From NCBI GenBank assembly GCA_903877125.1, contig CAIRCM010000079.1:1-64000 (forward strand): a DNA stretch of 64,000 nt, given 5' to 3'. A program made the position numbers and the translations under genes. Positions 55,009 through 63,800 of this stretch are shown here, one piece after another (position 1 is the first letter of the stretch; each line of letters begins with the position of its first letter). Source of the DNA: an uncultured Acetobacteraceae bacterium. GTDB lineage: Bacteria > Pseudomonadota > Alphaproteobacteria > Acetobacterales > Acetobacteraceae. Under the pieces are notes generated by a model, which was not told where the DNA came from, did no database searches, and worked only from the letters and a program-made list of their open reading frames with translations.

Positions 55009-56059
55009 TTCCAAGGCTTCCACCGGATTCCTGGGTTCGCCGCTGCGTAACCTCGTCTCCGGCGTCGCCTTCATCTGCGTCGTCATGGTTGCCGCCATCG
55101 CGGCCTACCATGCCGCCGGATGGACCGTCGCCGACGCCACCTACATGGTGGTCATGACCGTCTACACGGTCGGATACGGAGAAGTGCATCCGGTCGACAC
55201 GCCGCTGTTGCGCGGCATCACCATCGCCACCATCGTGTTCGGCTGCACCGGTATGATATTCGTCACCGGTGCCCTCGTGCAGTTGATCACCGTCAACCAG
55301 CTTACGCAGATTTTCGGACTCAAACGTATGAATGCGAAGATCGAACGCCTCAAAGACCATACGATCATCTGCGGGTTCGGACGCCTTGGCGTGGTTCTGG
55401 CGCAGGATCTGCAGGCCGCCGGCGCACCGTTTGTCGTGCTGGAGCGCGATACCGCCATCGCCGAAAGCGCGCGGCATATGGGTTATCTGTGCCTGCAAGG
55501 CGATGCAACAGACGAAGAAGCCCTGCACACCGCGGGGATCGACCGGGCCCATACCCTGGCAACGGTTCTGCCCAACGATGCCGCCAACGTGTTCATTACG
55601 CTCAGCGCACGCAGCCTGAACCCCAAACTCGATATCATTTCCAGGGGCGAGCTGCCCAGCACCGAACGGAAGCTGCTGCAAGCCGGTGCCAACCATGTGG
55701 TGTTGCCAACCCATATCGGTGCCGAACGGATCGCCGAGATGATCCTCTATCGCGATACCGCGCGGTTTCTGCGCGGCAGCAAGCAGATGCGTGAGTTCGA
55801 AGCGGTCCTGCATGCCCTGACACTCGAAATCGAGGTGATGCCCGCCTCCCCGGAAAGCCGGGTGATCGGCCAAACGATCGCGGCCGTCGAACGGGAGGCC
55901 GAAGGCGCGTTCTTCATCGTCCAGATCGACCGGCGGAATGGAGAGACGATCACCGGTCCAGGCCCCGACGTACGCATCGAAACCGGGGACGGCCTGGTCA
56001 TCCTCGGCCGCGGCGCGAAGACGCGTTCTTTGAGCTCCCTATTCACCCCGAATTCCTGA
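54995..56059 (+). CDS. Potassium channel protein with RCK/TrkA domains
   Basis: A 354-aa two-membrane-segment K+ channel. The first segment is LVSGVAFICVVMVAAIAAYH, the selectivity filter is TVGYGE (near residue 59) and the second segment is TIATIVFGCTGMIFVTGALVQL. A TrkA_N/RCK domain follows (DHTIICGFGRLGVVLAQDL; ILDIISRG-type strand), then a TrkA_C domain (SRVIGQTIAAVEREAEGAFF). The only start codon in frame is the TTG at 54995, inside a repeat hairpin; an in-frame TGA lies at 54947. A start at the first internal ATG would lose half of the first membrane segment, so the 5' end has probably been remodelled by the repeat. Confidence 0.88.
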   Translation: MTLSPSKASTGFLGSPLRNLVSGVAFICVVMVAAIAAYHAAGWTVADATYMVVMTVYTVGYGEVHPVDTPLLRGITIATIVFGCTGMIFVTGALVQLITVNQLTQIFGLKRMNAKIERLKDHTIICGFGRLGVVLAQDLQAAGAPFVVLERDTAIAESARHMGYLCLQGDATDEEALHTAGIDRAHTLATVLPNDAANVFITLSARSLNPKLDIISRGELPSTERKLLQAGANHVVLPTHIGAERIAEMILYRDTARFLRGSKQMREFEAVLHALTLEIEVMPASPESRVIGQTIAAVEREAEGAFFIVQIDRRNGETITGPGPDVRIETGDGLVILGRGAKTRSLSSLFTPNS

Positions 56060-56067
56060 GTCTTACC

Positions 56068-56847
56068 TCAATCCTTCGCCGCCTTCGACCGCAGGTGCGC
56101 CAGCGTGGCGCCGATCAACCGCGCCGGCTCATCGGTCTCGTAAGCCCGCGCGAGAGACCGGATACCGGCCTGGATGCCGTCGTTGACCGGCATCGCCTCC
56201 CACTCCCGGATCAGCTCCTTCTGTAAACGGATCGCTCGGGGGCCAGCCGCCACGATCGCATCGGCCCAATGCGCGACGGCGGCATCGAGATCGCCCGCCG
56301 GCACGACCTTTTCCACCAGGCCCCATTGCAACGCCGTGGGTGCGTCGATGTTCTCCGCTGTATAGAGCAGGATTTTGGTCCGTCCCCAGCCGATCAACTG
56401 CGGCAGCAGTGCAGCCTCCACCACCGATGGCAGCCCGACCTTGACCTCCGGCATGCCGAACATCGCATGATCGGCGGCGACCCGCATGTCGCAGGCCGCC
56501 ATCACCTCCAACCCGGCGCCCAGACTCCAGCCATTGACCCGAGCGATGACCGGCACCGGGAGATCGCGCAGGACTTTGCTCATGAGGTGAACCTGGGTGA
56601 TGAAGCCTCGCGCAGTCACCTGATCGAGCGCACCGAGTTCGAAGAGGTTCGCACCACCCATGAAGGCGCGATCGCCCTCCCCCGTCACGACCAGGACCCG
56701 CAAATCGGGATCGTCAGCCAGCGACGCGACGGCGGCGACGAAGGCCTGCATCGTTTCCATACCCAGCCGATTGGCCTTACCGGGATTGTTGATCGAAACG
56801 CAGGCAACACCGCGCGAATCGCGTCGAATCAAAACGGGGTCGGACAT
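56068..56847 (-). CDS. Enoyl-CoA hydratase/isomerase family protein
   Basis: A 259-aa crotonase-fold protein. Oxyanion-hole segments are RAFMGGANLFEL near residue 60 and NGWSLGAGLEVMAACDMRVA near residue 105. The usual catalytic glutamate region reads MPEVKVGLPSVVEAALLPQLIG. It may act on acyl-CoAs in beta-oxidation or a related pathway, but the exact reaction cannot be assigned. It stands alone between convergent and divergent neighbours. Confidence 0.93.
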   Translation of the reverse strand: MSDPVLIRRDSRGVACVSINNPGKANRLGMETMQAFVAAVASLADDPDLRVLVVTGEGDRAFMGGANLFELGALDQVTARGFITQVHLMSKVLRDLPVPVIARVNGWSLGAGLEVMAACDMRVAADHAMFGMPEVKVGLPSVVEAALLPQLIGWGRTKILLYTAENIDAPTALQWGLVEKVVPAGDLDAAVAHWADAIVAAGPRAIRLQKELIREWEAMPVNDGIQAGIRSLARAYETDEPARLIGATLAHLRSKAAKD

Positions 56848-56937
56848 TTCATACTCCTGGAGGGCTCGGCGTCTTGCCAGTTTTCGGGTTCTGGCATCAT
56901 ATCGCCGTCATATCGCACCACAAACCAAGGCCGTCGA

Positions 56938-57897
56938 ATGTCGGACGAATCCGAAGTCTTCTATTATGCTGATTCGGCCAACAATCGGCAGGGGCCAATA
57001 CCGGCGAGCGAGATCGCCCGCCTGATCGGGCAGGGCATCGTCCGAGCCGACACGTTGATCTGGTCGGCCAGCCTCGTGGATTGGCGACAAGCCGGGCAGG
57101 TCGCGCAATTCGGGCATCTGTTCGCCCGTTACGCCGCTCCGCCGGTTCCGCCGCCGATTTACCCCCCCAACGTGCCCCAGTCCGGCCCCGAACCAGGCCA
57201 TCGTCCGTCGCTGCACGTCTCCGGATCGCCCCAGTTCGTTGGCATCTCCGGCCAATCGCCGGCCCCCACTGGCTATCTGACCGCCGACTTCACAGTCTGG
57301 GGCCTGTTCTGGCGTTCATTCCTGGCCGGGTTCGGTAGCCTGTTCGTGGTACCCGCCCCCTGGGTCAAGACGGCCTACTACCGATATCTCGGCGTGAGTA
57401 CCATCCTGCCCGATGGCCGCCGCTTCACGTTCTCCGGCCAACCCGGGGACATCTGGCTCGTCTTCGTCGGCATCGCGATCCTCGGCACATACGGACGGTT
57501 CATTCCCGGCATTGGATTTCTGCTAAGCCTCGGAAGTATCGCGTTGACCGTGCTGGTCTTTCGCTGGTTCTGCGCCCACCTGGGAACCGAGGACGGGACC
57601 ACGAAGCTGACCTTCGAGGGTGGCATCTGGGCCTATATCGGCTGGATTTTACTGCTGATCATATCGTTTATCTCGATCATCGGCTGGGCCTGGGTCGGAA
57701 AGGCCATGTTTCGCTGGCTTTGCCGAAACGTGAAGGGGACCCTGGCGTTTGACTTCACCGGCACGGGTGGCGCGATCCTGTGGCGGTCACTGGTGGCGGG
57801 GATGGCCTGCATGTTCATCATTCCGATACCATGGATGATGCGGTGGTTTGCGGCATGGTTTGTGTCGCAAATCCAGGTCTCGCCCGGCCGCGGCTAA
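56938..57897 (+). CDS. GYF_2-domain, DUF898-like membrane protein
   Basis: A 319-aa protein. An N-terminal GYF_2 domain (EVFYYADSANNRQGPIPASEI with DTLIWSASLVDWRQA) covers residues 6-60. A proline-rich linker follows (APPVPPPIYPPNVPQ), then a C-terminal part with about five membrane segments in a DUF898-like arrangement. The GYF_2 domain is likely cytoplasmic and binds a proline-rich partner. Function unknown. The ATG at 56938 was chosen because GYF_2 domains begin within the first residues. Confidence 0.85.
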   Translation: MSDESEVFYYADSANNRQGPIPASEIARLIGQGIVRADTLIWSASLVDWRQAGQVAQFGHLFARYAAPPVPPPIYPPNVPQSGPEPGHRPSLHVSGSPQFVGISGQSPAPTGYLTADFTVWGLFWRSFLAGFGSLFVVPAPWVKTAYYRYLGVSTILPDGRRFTFSGQPGDIWLVFVGIAILGTYGRFIPGIGFLLSLGSIALTVLVFRWFCAHLGTEDGTTKLTFEGGIWAYIGWILLLIISFISIIGWAWVGKAMFRWLCRNVKGTLAFDFTGTGGAILWRSLVAGMACMFIIPIPWMMRWFAAWFVSQIQVSPGRG

Positions 57898-57920
57898 ATC
57901 CGATATTTTTTTTCGCCGCG

Positions 57921-57935
57921 TTAACGCTTTCTTAA
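57921..57935. promoter_or_regulatory. CtrA-like box upstream of defence helicase
   Basis: TTAA-CGCTTTC-TTAA followed by C is a perfect match to the CtrA consensus. It lies 56 bases upstream of the helicase ATG at 57992, the first gene of the DISARM-like pair, in an otherwise featureless 94-base gap. Confidence 0.5.
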
Positions 57936-57991
57936 CCCGGACGTGATCCCCTGACCGTCGGGGCGCACTTGGCGCTCGATGGCAGGGTCAT

Positions 57992-60880
57992 ATGCGACTG
58001 ACAACCGGAACACGGGTGCTTGCCCGCGGCCTGACGTGGGACGTGCTGGAACGCGAGCCCTTGGGCGAGCAGGAGCGGCTGCGCCTGCGCTGCCTCAGTG
58101 AGGATTTGTCGGGGCTGGAATGGGATTTCCTCCATCCCCAAGACCCCATCACGCCGGCCGTGGACGCGCTGGACCCAAGCCGGCCTGGCCCGCTGGCGGC
58201 ATGGCGCCTGTTTCATCAGGCCGCGCTGCTTGACCAGGTTCCGGGCGCGACCGCGATGGTGGCCGCCCAACCCGGACAAATGCGGATCGAGCCCTATCAA
58301 CTCGTGCCAATGATGCGGGCTTTGGAGATGCCGCGCCCCCGGCTGTTGCTGGCCGACGGCGTCGGGCTGGGCAAAACCGTCGAGGCGGGGTTGATCGCCG
58401 CCGAACTGATCGCCCGCCGCCGGGCGCACCGGATCCTGATCGTCGCGCCATCCGGGCCGTTGCTGCGCCAATGGGAACAGGAGATGCGCCAGCGCTTCGG
58501 CCTGCCATTCACCGTTCTGGCCGACAGCGCCGCGTTGCGCGACGAACGGCGCAAGCTGGACATGGGTGGCAACCCGTTCGCCGCGACAGCCTTCGTGCTG
58601 ACCTCGATCGATTTCGCCAAGCAGGAGACGGTGCTGGAGGAAATCGAACGCACCGGATGGGATCTGGCGATCATCGACGAAGCACACCATTGCGTCAGCG
58701 CCGCGACAACGACCGCGCGCGACGACACCCAGCGTCGCCGACTTGCCGAGGTCGTCGCCCGCCAGTCCGATGGCCTTCTCCTGCTGTCGGCAACCCCGCA
58801 TGACGGGTACGATCCGCACTTCGCCTCGCTGATGGAATTGCTCGACCCGAGCCTGGTGGACGGGCAAGGCGGACTGCTGGGAAACGCCTACCGCCGCCAT
58901 GTCGTGCGCCGTTTGAAATCGCACATCGCCGATCCCACCACCGGTCAGCCGCTGTTTCGGGAACGGCTTGTGGTACCGATCCCGGTCGCGGCGAACGACC
59001 CCGACGTGCGAGCGTTTCACCGGGCACTGTCGGCCTTGGTGGTGCCACGGCTGGACGGGTCGAAAGCGCTCGGCGACGCGTTGGCGTTCGTCAGCCTGCT
59101 CAAACGGTCGGCCTCCACCATCGCCGCCTGCGTCGCGACATTGCGGGTTGTCGCGGACCGCTATGCCGGCCAGGCGGAAACCGACGCGGCTCGGCGTGAG
59201 CGCGCCCGCACCCTGCGGGCATACCGTAAACGGGCGATGCGCTACGGCGTCCTGGACACGCGTACCGAAGCCGACGTCGATCAGCTCGAAACCGAGGAAA
59301 TCGCCGCCGGGCTGCGCGCCTCCGGCGATACCGAGGCTGGTTTGCGTGCACTGATCGCTCTCGGCGAGGCCGCTGAACCCTACGATCCGAAACTGGAAGC
59401 GCTGGTGACGGAAATTCGCGCGATCAGGTCGTCGGAGCCGCGCGCGAATATCCTCGTCTACACCGAATATGGCGACAGCCAGGCCGCCGCGGTGCGCGCC
59501 CTTGACGGCATTGGCGGAGAGATCCTCACGATCGGTGGCCAGGACGACGAGGACGCTCGGGTGCGCGCGGCCGAACGATGCGAAACGGAAGACAACATCG
59601 TCCTGGTAAGCACCGATTCGCTGGCGGAAGGGCTGAACCTGCACCAGCGCTGTCACCACTTGATTCACCTCGATCTGCCCTACAATCCCAACCGTCTGGA
59701 ACAGCGTAACGGCCGCATCGATCGCTACGGCCAGACCGAGACGCCGGAAATCCGCTACCTCTGTCTCGCCGGCACTTTCGAGGAACGACTGCTCCTGCGC
59801 CTGATCGCCAAATACGAAAAGGCGCGGGCGCAACTGACGTTCATGCCGGATACGCTGGGGATCACCGCGGACGAAGACCAATACGATACCGGCCTCACAT
59901 CCGGCCTCGCCGAGGAGCAGGCAACATTGTTCCCCGACGATCCCCCGCGGGTCCGGACACTCGATATCGCGGCGCGGGAAGCGGAAACCGAAGCCTTTCG
60001 CGGCCTGCTGCATGAAATCGATCGTGCATACGAAGGCTTCGACGGCATGGCGGTGCGCCACGGCTGGCATGCCGGCCAGGGACTGAACGCCGATGTCGCA
60101 TCGATGCGGTCGGCCGTGCGGGTGCGCCGGGCAGCACGGCGTCAGGCCTCGGTCGTCGATCTCGGGCAGTTCGTCGCGGCCTCGGGCGAACCAGCCGGTC
60201 CCAGGGGCCGGGCGGACCCCATCGTGCGCAAGGCGATCGGACGGGTTCGCCATGCCTGCGACAATCGTGTCAGCGTCGCCCGCTACCATGAAAACGCGCT
60301 GTTGTTGACCTACAATACGGAAATCCACACCCAGCGCGCCATCGCCTTTCAGGGCCTGTTCGGCGTACTCTTACCGGAACATGGGCCGCTACAGCTCATT
60401 CCGGACCCAGAGGATTGCCTCGCCTTCGCCACGCCGGACCGATCGGTCGACGCAGACAACACCTGGCATCGCCTCCAGCAATGGGCTCAAGCTCGGGAGC
60501 CCGAAGCCACTGCTGCCGCGACGGATTTCATGCGCGAACAGGCGGCGGCCTTCATCGCGCAACACAACGCCGCCCTCGACATTGAAACCGCGCAGCTCGA
60601 ACGCTGGATCGCGAGGCGCGCTCACGCGATCTGCGGGCCACGACAGCACGAGGCAACGGACTTGTTCGGTACCGCCCCAAGCGGCCCGTACTGGCGATCC
60701 GCCGCAAGCCCGCTCGACCGTCTCTCCGCCTTTGCCACCGACATGACCAACCCGGCCACGGACCGGCGTGCCGCTGACGCCGCGGCCACGCTCTATCATC
60801 GCCGCCGGTGCAAGGTCCCGCGACTGTCCGACCCGATTCTGCATGTCGTCGGCATGTTGCTGTTGGTGTCCACACCGTGA
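57992..60880 (+). CDS. drmD: SNF2/DEAH helicase, DISARM DrmD-like
   Basis: A 962-aa superfamily 2 helicase. Walker A is ADGVGLGKTVEAGLI near residue 130, the DEAH box is LAIIDEAHHC near residue 228, motif III is LLSATPHDGYD and motif VI is NPNRLEQRNGRIDRYGQTE near residue 575. Length, the N-terminal region (TGTRVLARGLTWDVLEREPL) and the downstream overlapping Eco57I-type methylase match DrmD of class 1 DISARM, which restricts phage DNA. The assignment to DISARM is inference; drmA, drmB and drmC would lie beyond the window. Alternative: helicase of another R-M or BREX-like locus. Confidence 0.8.
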   Translation: MRLTTGTRVLARGLTWDVLEREPLGEQERLRLRCLSEDLSGLEWDFLHPQDPITPAVDALDPSRPGPLAAWRLFHQAALLDQVPGATAMVAAQPGQMRIEPYQLVPMMRALEMPRPRLLLADGVGLGKTVEAGLIAAELIARRRAHRILIVAPSGPLLRQWEQEMRQRFGLPFTVLADSAALRDERRKLDMGGNPFAATAFVLTSIDFAKQETVLEEIERTGWDLAIIDEAHHCVSAATTTARDDTQRRRLAEVVARQSDGLLLLSATPHDGYDPHFASLMELLDPSLVDGQGGLLGNAYRRHVVRRLKSHIADPTTGQPLFRERLVVPIPVAANDPDVRAFHRALSALVVPRLDGSKALGDALAFVSLLKRSASTIAACVATLRVVADRYAGQAETDAARRERARTLRAYRKRAMRYGVLDTRTEADVDQLETEEIAAGLRASGDTEAGLRALIALGEAAEPYDPKLEALVTEIRAIRSSEPRANILVYTEYGDSQAAAVRALDGIGGEILTIGGQDDEDARVRAAERCETEDNIVLVSTDSLAEGLNLHQRCHHLIHLDLPYNPNRLEQRNGRIDRYGQTETPEIRYLCLAGTFEERLLLRLIAKYEKARAQLTFMPDTLGITADEDQYDTGLTSGLAEEQATLFPDDPPRVRTLDIAAREAETEAFRGLLHEIDRAYEGFDGMAVRHGWHAGQGLNADVASMRSAVRVRRAARRQASVVDLGQFVAASGEPAGPRGRADPIVRKAIGRVRHACDNRVSVARYHENALLLTYNTEIHTQRAIAFQGLFGVLLPEHGPLQLIPDPEDCLAFATPDRSVDADNTWHRLQQWAQAREPEATAAATDFMREQAAAFIAQHNAALDIETAQLERWIARRAHAICGPRQHEATDLFGTAPSGPYWRSAASPLDRLSAFATDMTNPATDRRAADAAATLYHRRRCKVPRLSDPILHVVGMLLLVSTP

Positions 60881-63800
60881 ACCCGGACGTCACCACCTTC
60901 GGGCCAGCCATGCCGGAGCCGTTTCTGCGCCTCGAACTGGAAAACATGCTCCGGCGCCGCGGCCTGGCCGACCCGCCGCGGGCCGAAGTCTGGGCCGCCA
61001 TGCGGCGCGGTGTTCGCCGTCTGGGCAGCATCGGCGGCCCGCAGCGCGTGCACAACCAAATCATCGTCCCACTCGCCCGCCTCCTGGGCTACGGCGACCC
61101 CGAACGACAGGAACCGGTCGCCACGCGCGAAGGCCTGGAAGACGCCGGGTGGCTGATGACGGGTGCAGGCCAGTCGTTGCGAGCCTGGACGATCGGGACC
61201 GAGGACACGCTCGACGCGCCCCGCCGAGCCGGCCGGGCCTATCGCTTCAGTCCGATGCGCGCCGCGCAACGCGTCCTGCGTGCCCGACGCGAGCGGCTGG
61301 GGCTGCTGACCGACGGCGACACCATGCGGCTGCTGCTGTGCGATCCCACCGAAGCCGACAGTTATTTGTCCATTCCGCTCGCCGGATGGGACACGCCGGA
61401 GCCTCACGCCTCGGTTTTGGTGCTGATGGGGCTGGCCAGCCCGTCGGGACAGCAAGCGTTACCCGCGGTGTTGGAAGCCGCCCGCCTCGGCCAGGGTCGG
61501 ATCACCAAAGCCCTCCGCTCCCAAGCCCGCGAGGCTGTGGAAGGATTCCTGCAGGCCGTCCTGACACGCAACCCCGATCACGGCGCCTCAGCCGAGACGC
61601 TTTGGGCCGAGGGATTGGTGCTGGTCTATCGCCTGCTCTTCATCTTGAAGCTCGAAAGTGCTTCCGCCCCCGCCTGTGCCTTCAGCTTCGCCGCGACGCC
61701 GCTCTGGCGGTCGGCGTTGTCGCCGAACCAGGCGTTGGGTCCGCTGGTGCGCCAGCACCTGGATCGCGGCCACGACACCGGCCGGATGCTGGAAGATGGT
61801 TTGCGCGCCGTCTTCACCATATTCCGGGACGGCCTGACCTGCGGCGGCTTGTCGGTCGCACCCTTGGGCGGCGCGCTGTTCGGTGCGGCTTCGACCCCGC
61901 TTCTCGATGCCCTGACCTGGGGCGATCGCGCCGTCGCGGTACTGCTGGATCGGCTCTTATGGGCGACACCGAAAGGCCGTCCGCGGGAGCGGGTGCACTA
62001 TGGCGCGCTGGATGTGGAAAACCTCGGGCATGTCTACGAGGGTCTGCTGGAGTTGGAACCAGGCATCGCGATGGAAGCGATGGTCCGACAGCGCCGAGGC
62101 AAGCTGGATATCGTGGTGCCCGCCTGCGAAAGCGGTGACCCGGTGCCCTCCGGGACCTTCTATTTGCGTTCCGGGATGGGTCGGAAGATTTCGGGGTCGT
62201 ACTACACGCCGCACGCGCTGGTTCGCTTCCTCGTGCGCGAAACGCTCGCCCCACTGGTCGTCGCGATCAGTCCGGACGACGCCCCGGATCCGCACGGGAT
62301 TTTAAGGTTGCGCGTCGTCGATCCCGCCATGGGCAGCGGGCATTTTCTGATCGAGGCCTGTCGCTTCCTCGGTGAGGCTCTGTATGCCGCGTGCTGCCTG
62401 TGCGACGCGCGCAACCTGCTCGACATCGCCACGGTCGACCCGACGCTCGCGGCCTATATGCCGAACCGGGCCGCCGGCGATTTCGCGGGGGCACGGGCAT
62501 TGGCGGTCTGCCGGCGGCTGGTCGCGGTGCATTGTCTCTACGGCGTGGATCGCAATCCGTTGGCGGTCGAGTTGGCGAAACTGGCACTGTGGTTGGAATC
62601 CTATGCCGAGGGTCTGCCGCTCACGTTTCTGGACCATCGCCTCGTCGTGGGCGATGCGATCGCTGGGCCTTTCTTCGCCGATCTGGCGACGCTGCCGGTC
62701 GGCCGACAAATTCTGGACCCGTTGCTGGCTCGGGGGGTGACCCGGCGATTGGAAGCCTCGGTGCGCGATGCACTGACCGAGGTCGCGGCCCTGAACGCCA
62801 GTATCGGCCGCGACACGAGCGACCTCCTGGCCAAAGATGCAGCGAAGACCCGTCTCGACACCGCGCTCGCCCCGCTGCGACTGCTGGCTCGGACCTGGTC
62901 CGGTGCGGTCGCGCTGGGTGGGCGGGATTGCGACGATGAATGGCAGGCCCTCGCCGCGGCCGTGGCACACGACGGGCAGTGGCCCGATGTCCTTACGGTG
63001 CGCCAGAATGCGTTGTTCGAGGCCGGCGAAACCGCCCTGCCCTGGGACCTCACATTCCCGGAAGTGTTCCAGGTTGGCGGGTTCGATGCCGTGCTGAGCA
63101 ACCCACCATGGGATGTGATTCAGTATCGCACCGAGGACTTTGTCGCCGGCTACGACCTGTCGGTATTGGATGCGCCCACCAAAGCGGCGCAGACCGCCAT
63201 CGAACGGCGCGTCCTGGCCGAACACGCCGACGCGTTCGAAACCTACAAGGCCGGTTACGAACGGCAGAAGCGGCTGGCGAACCGGCTGTTCAGCAAGCGG
63301 CCAGGCGGCGCGCCGGATGCGTTTCATCTGTTCGCGGAACGCTACCTCGATCTCGGCAAGGCGATCGGCGCACTCCTGCCCTCGGCGTTTCATGCCAATG
63401 AGGGCGCGACCGACCTGCGCCGGCGGTATTTTTCGGAAACCCGGATCAGTTGCTGCTATTCGTTCGAGAACCGCCGCAAACTGTTCGACATCGACAGCCG
63501 GTTCAAATTCGACCTGATCGTCGCCCGCAAGCCTGGACCCACCGCGTCGTTGCGCTGCGCCTTCTATCTGGAATCGGTGGCCGACCTCGATACCCCCGGC
63601 CGGATCATGGAATACGATGCGACGTTCCTCGCCGCGTCCGGCGGCAACAATGCGACACCGCTGGAACTGCGCGGTGCCGCCGACGTCGGCATCGCGCGCA
63701 TCCTGTTCGCGCATCGCACGACATTCGGCGACCTGTGCGACCGGCTTGGCATCAAGTTCGGCTGCGACCTGCACATGACCGCCGATGCCGGACTGTTCGT

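Noticed and set aside
57932-60328. 798-aa minus-strand ORF
   Set aside because: Shadow of the helicase gene.
60768-62138. 456-aa plus-strand ORF
   Set aside because: Wrong frame over the methylase; the open frame from 60877 carries the methylase motifs DPAMGSG and NPPW.
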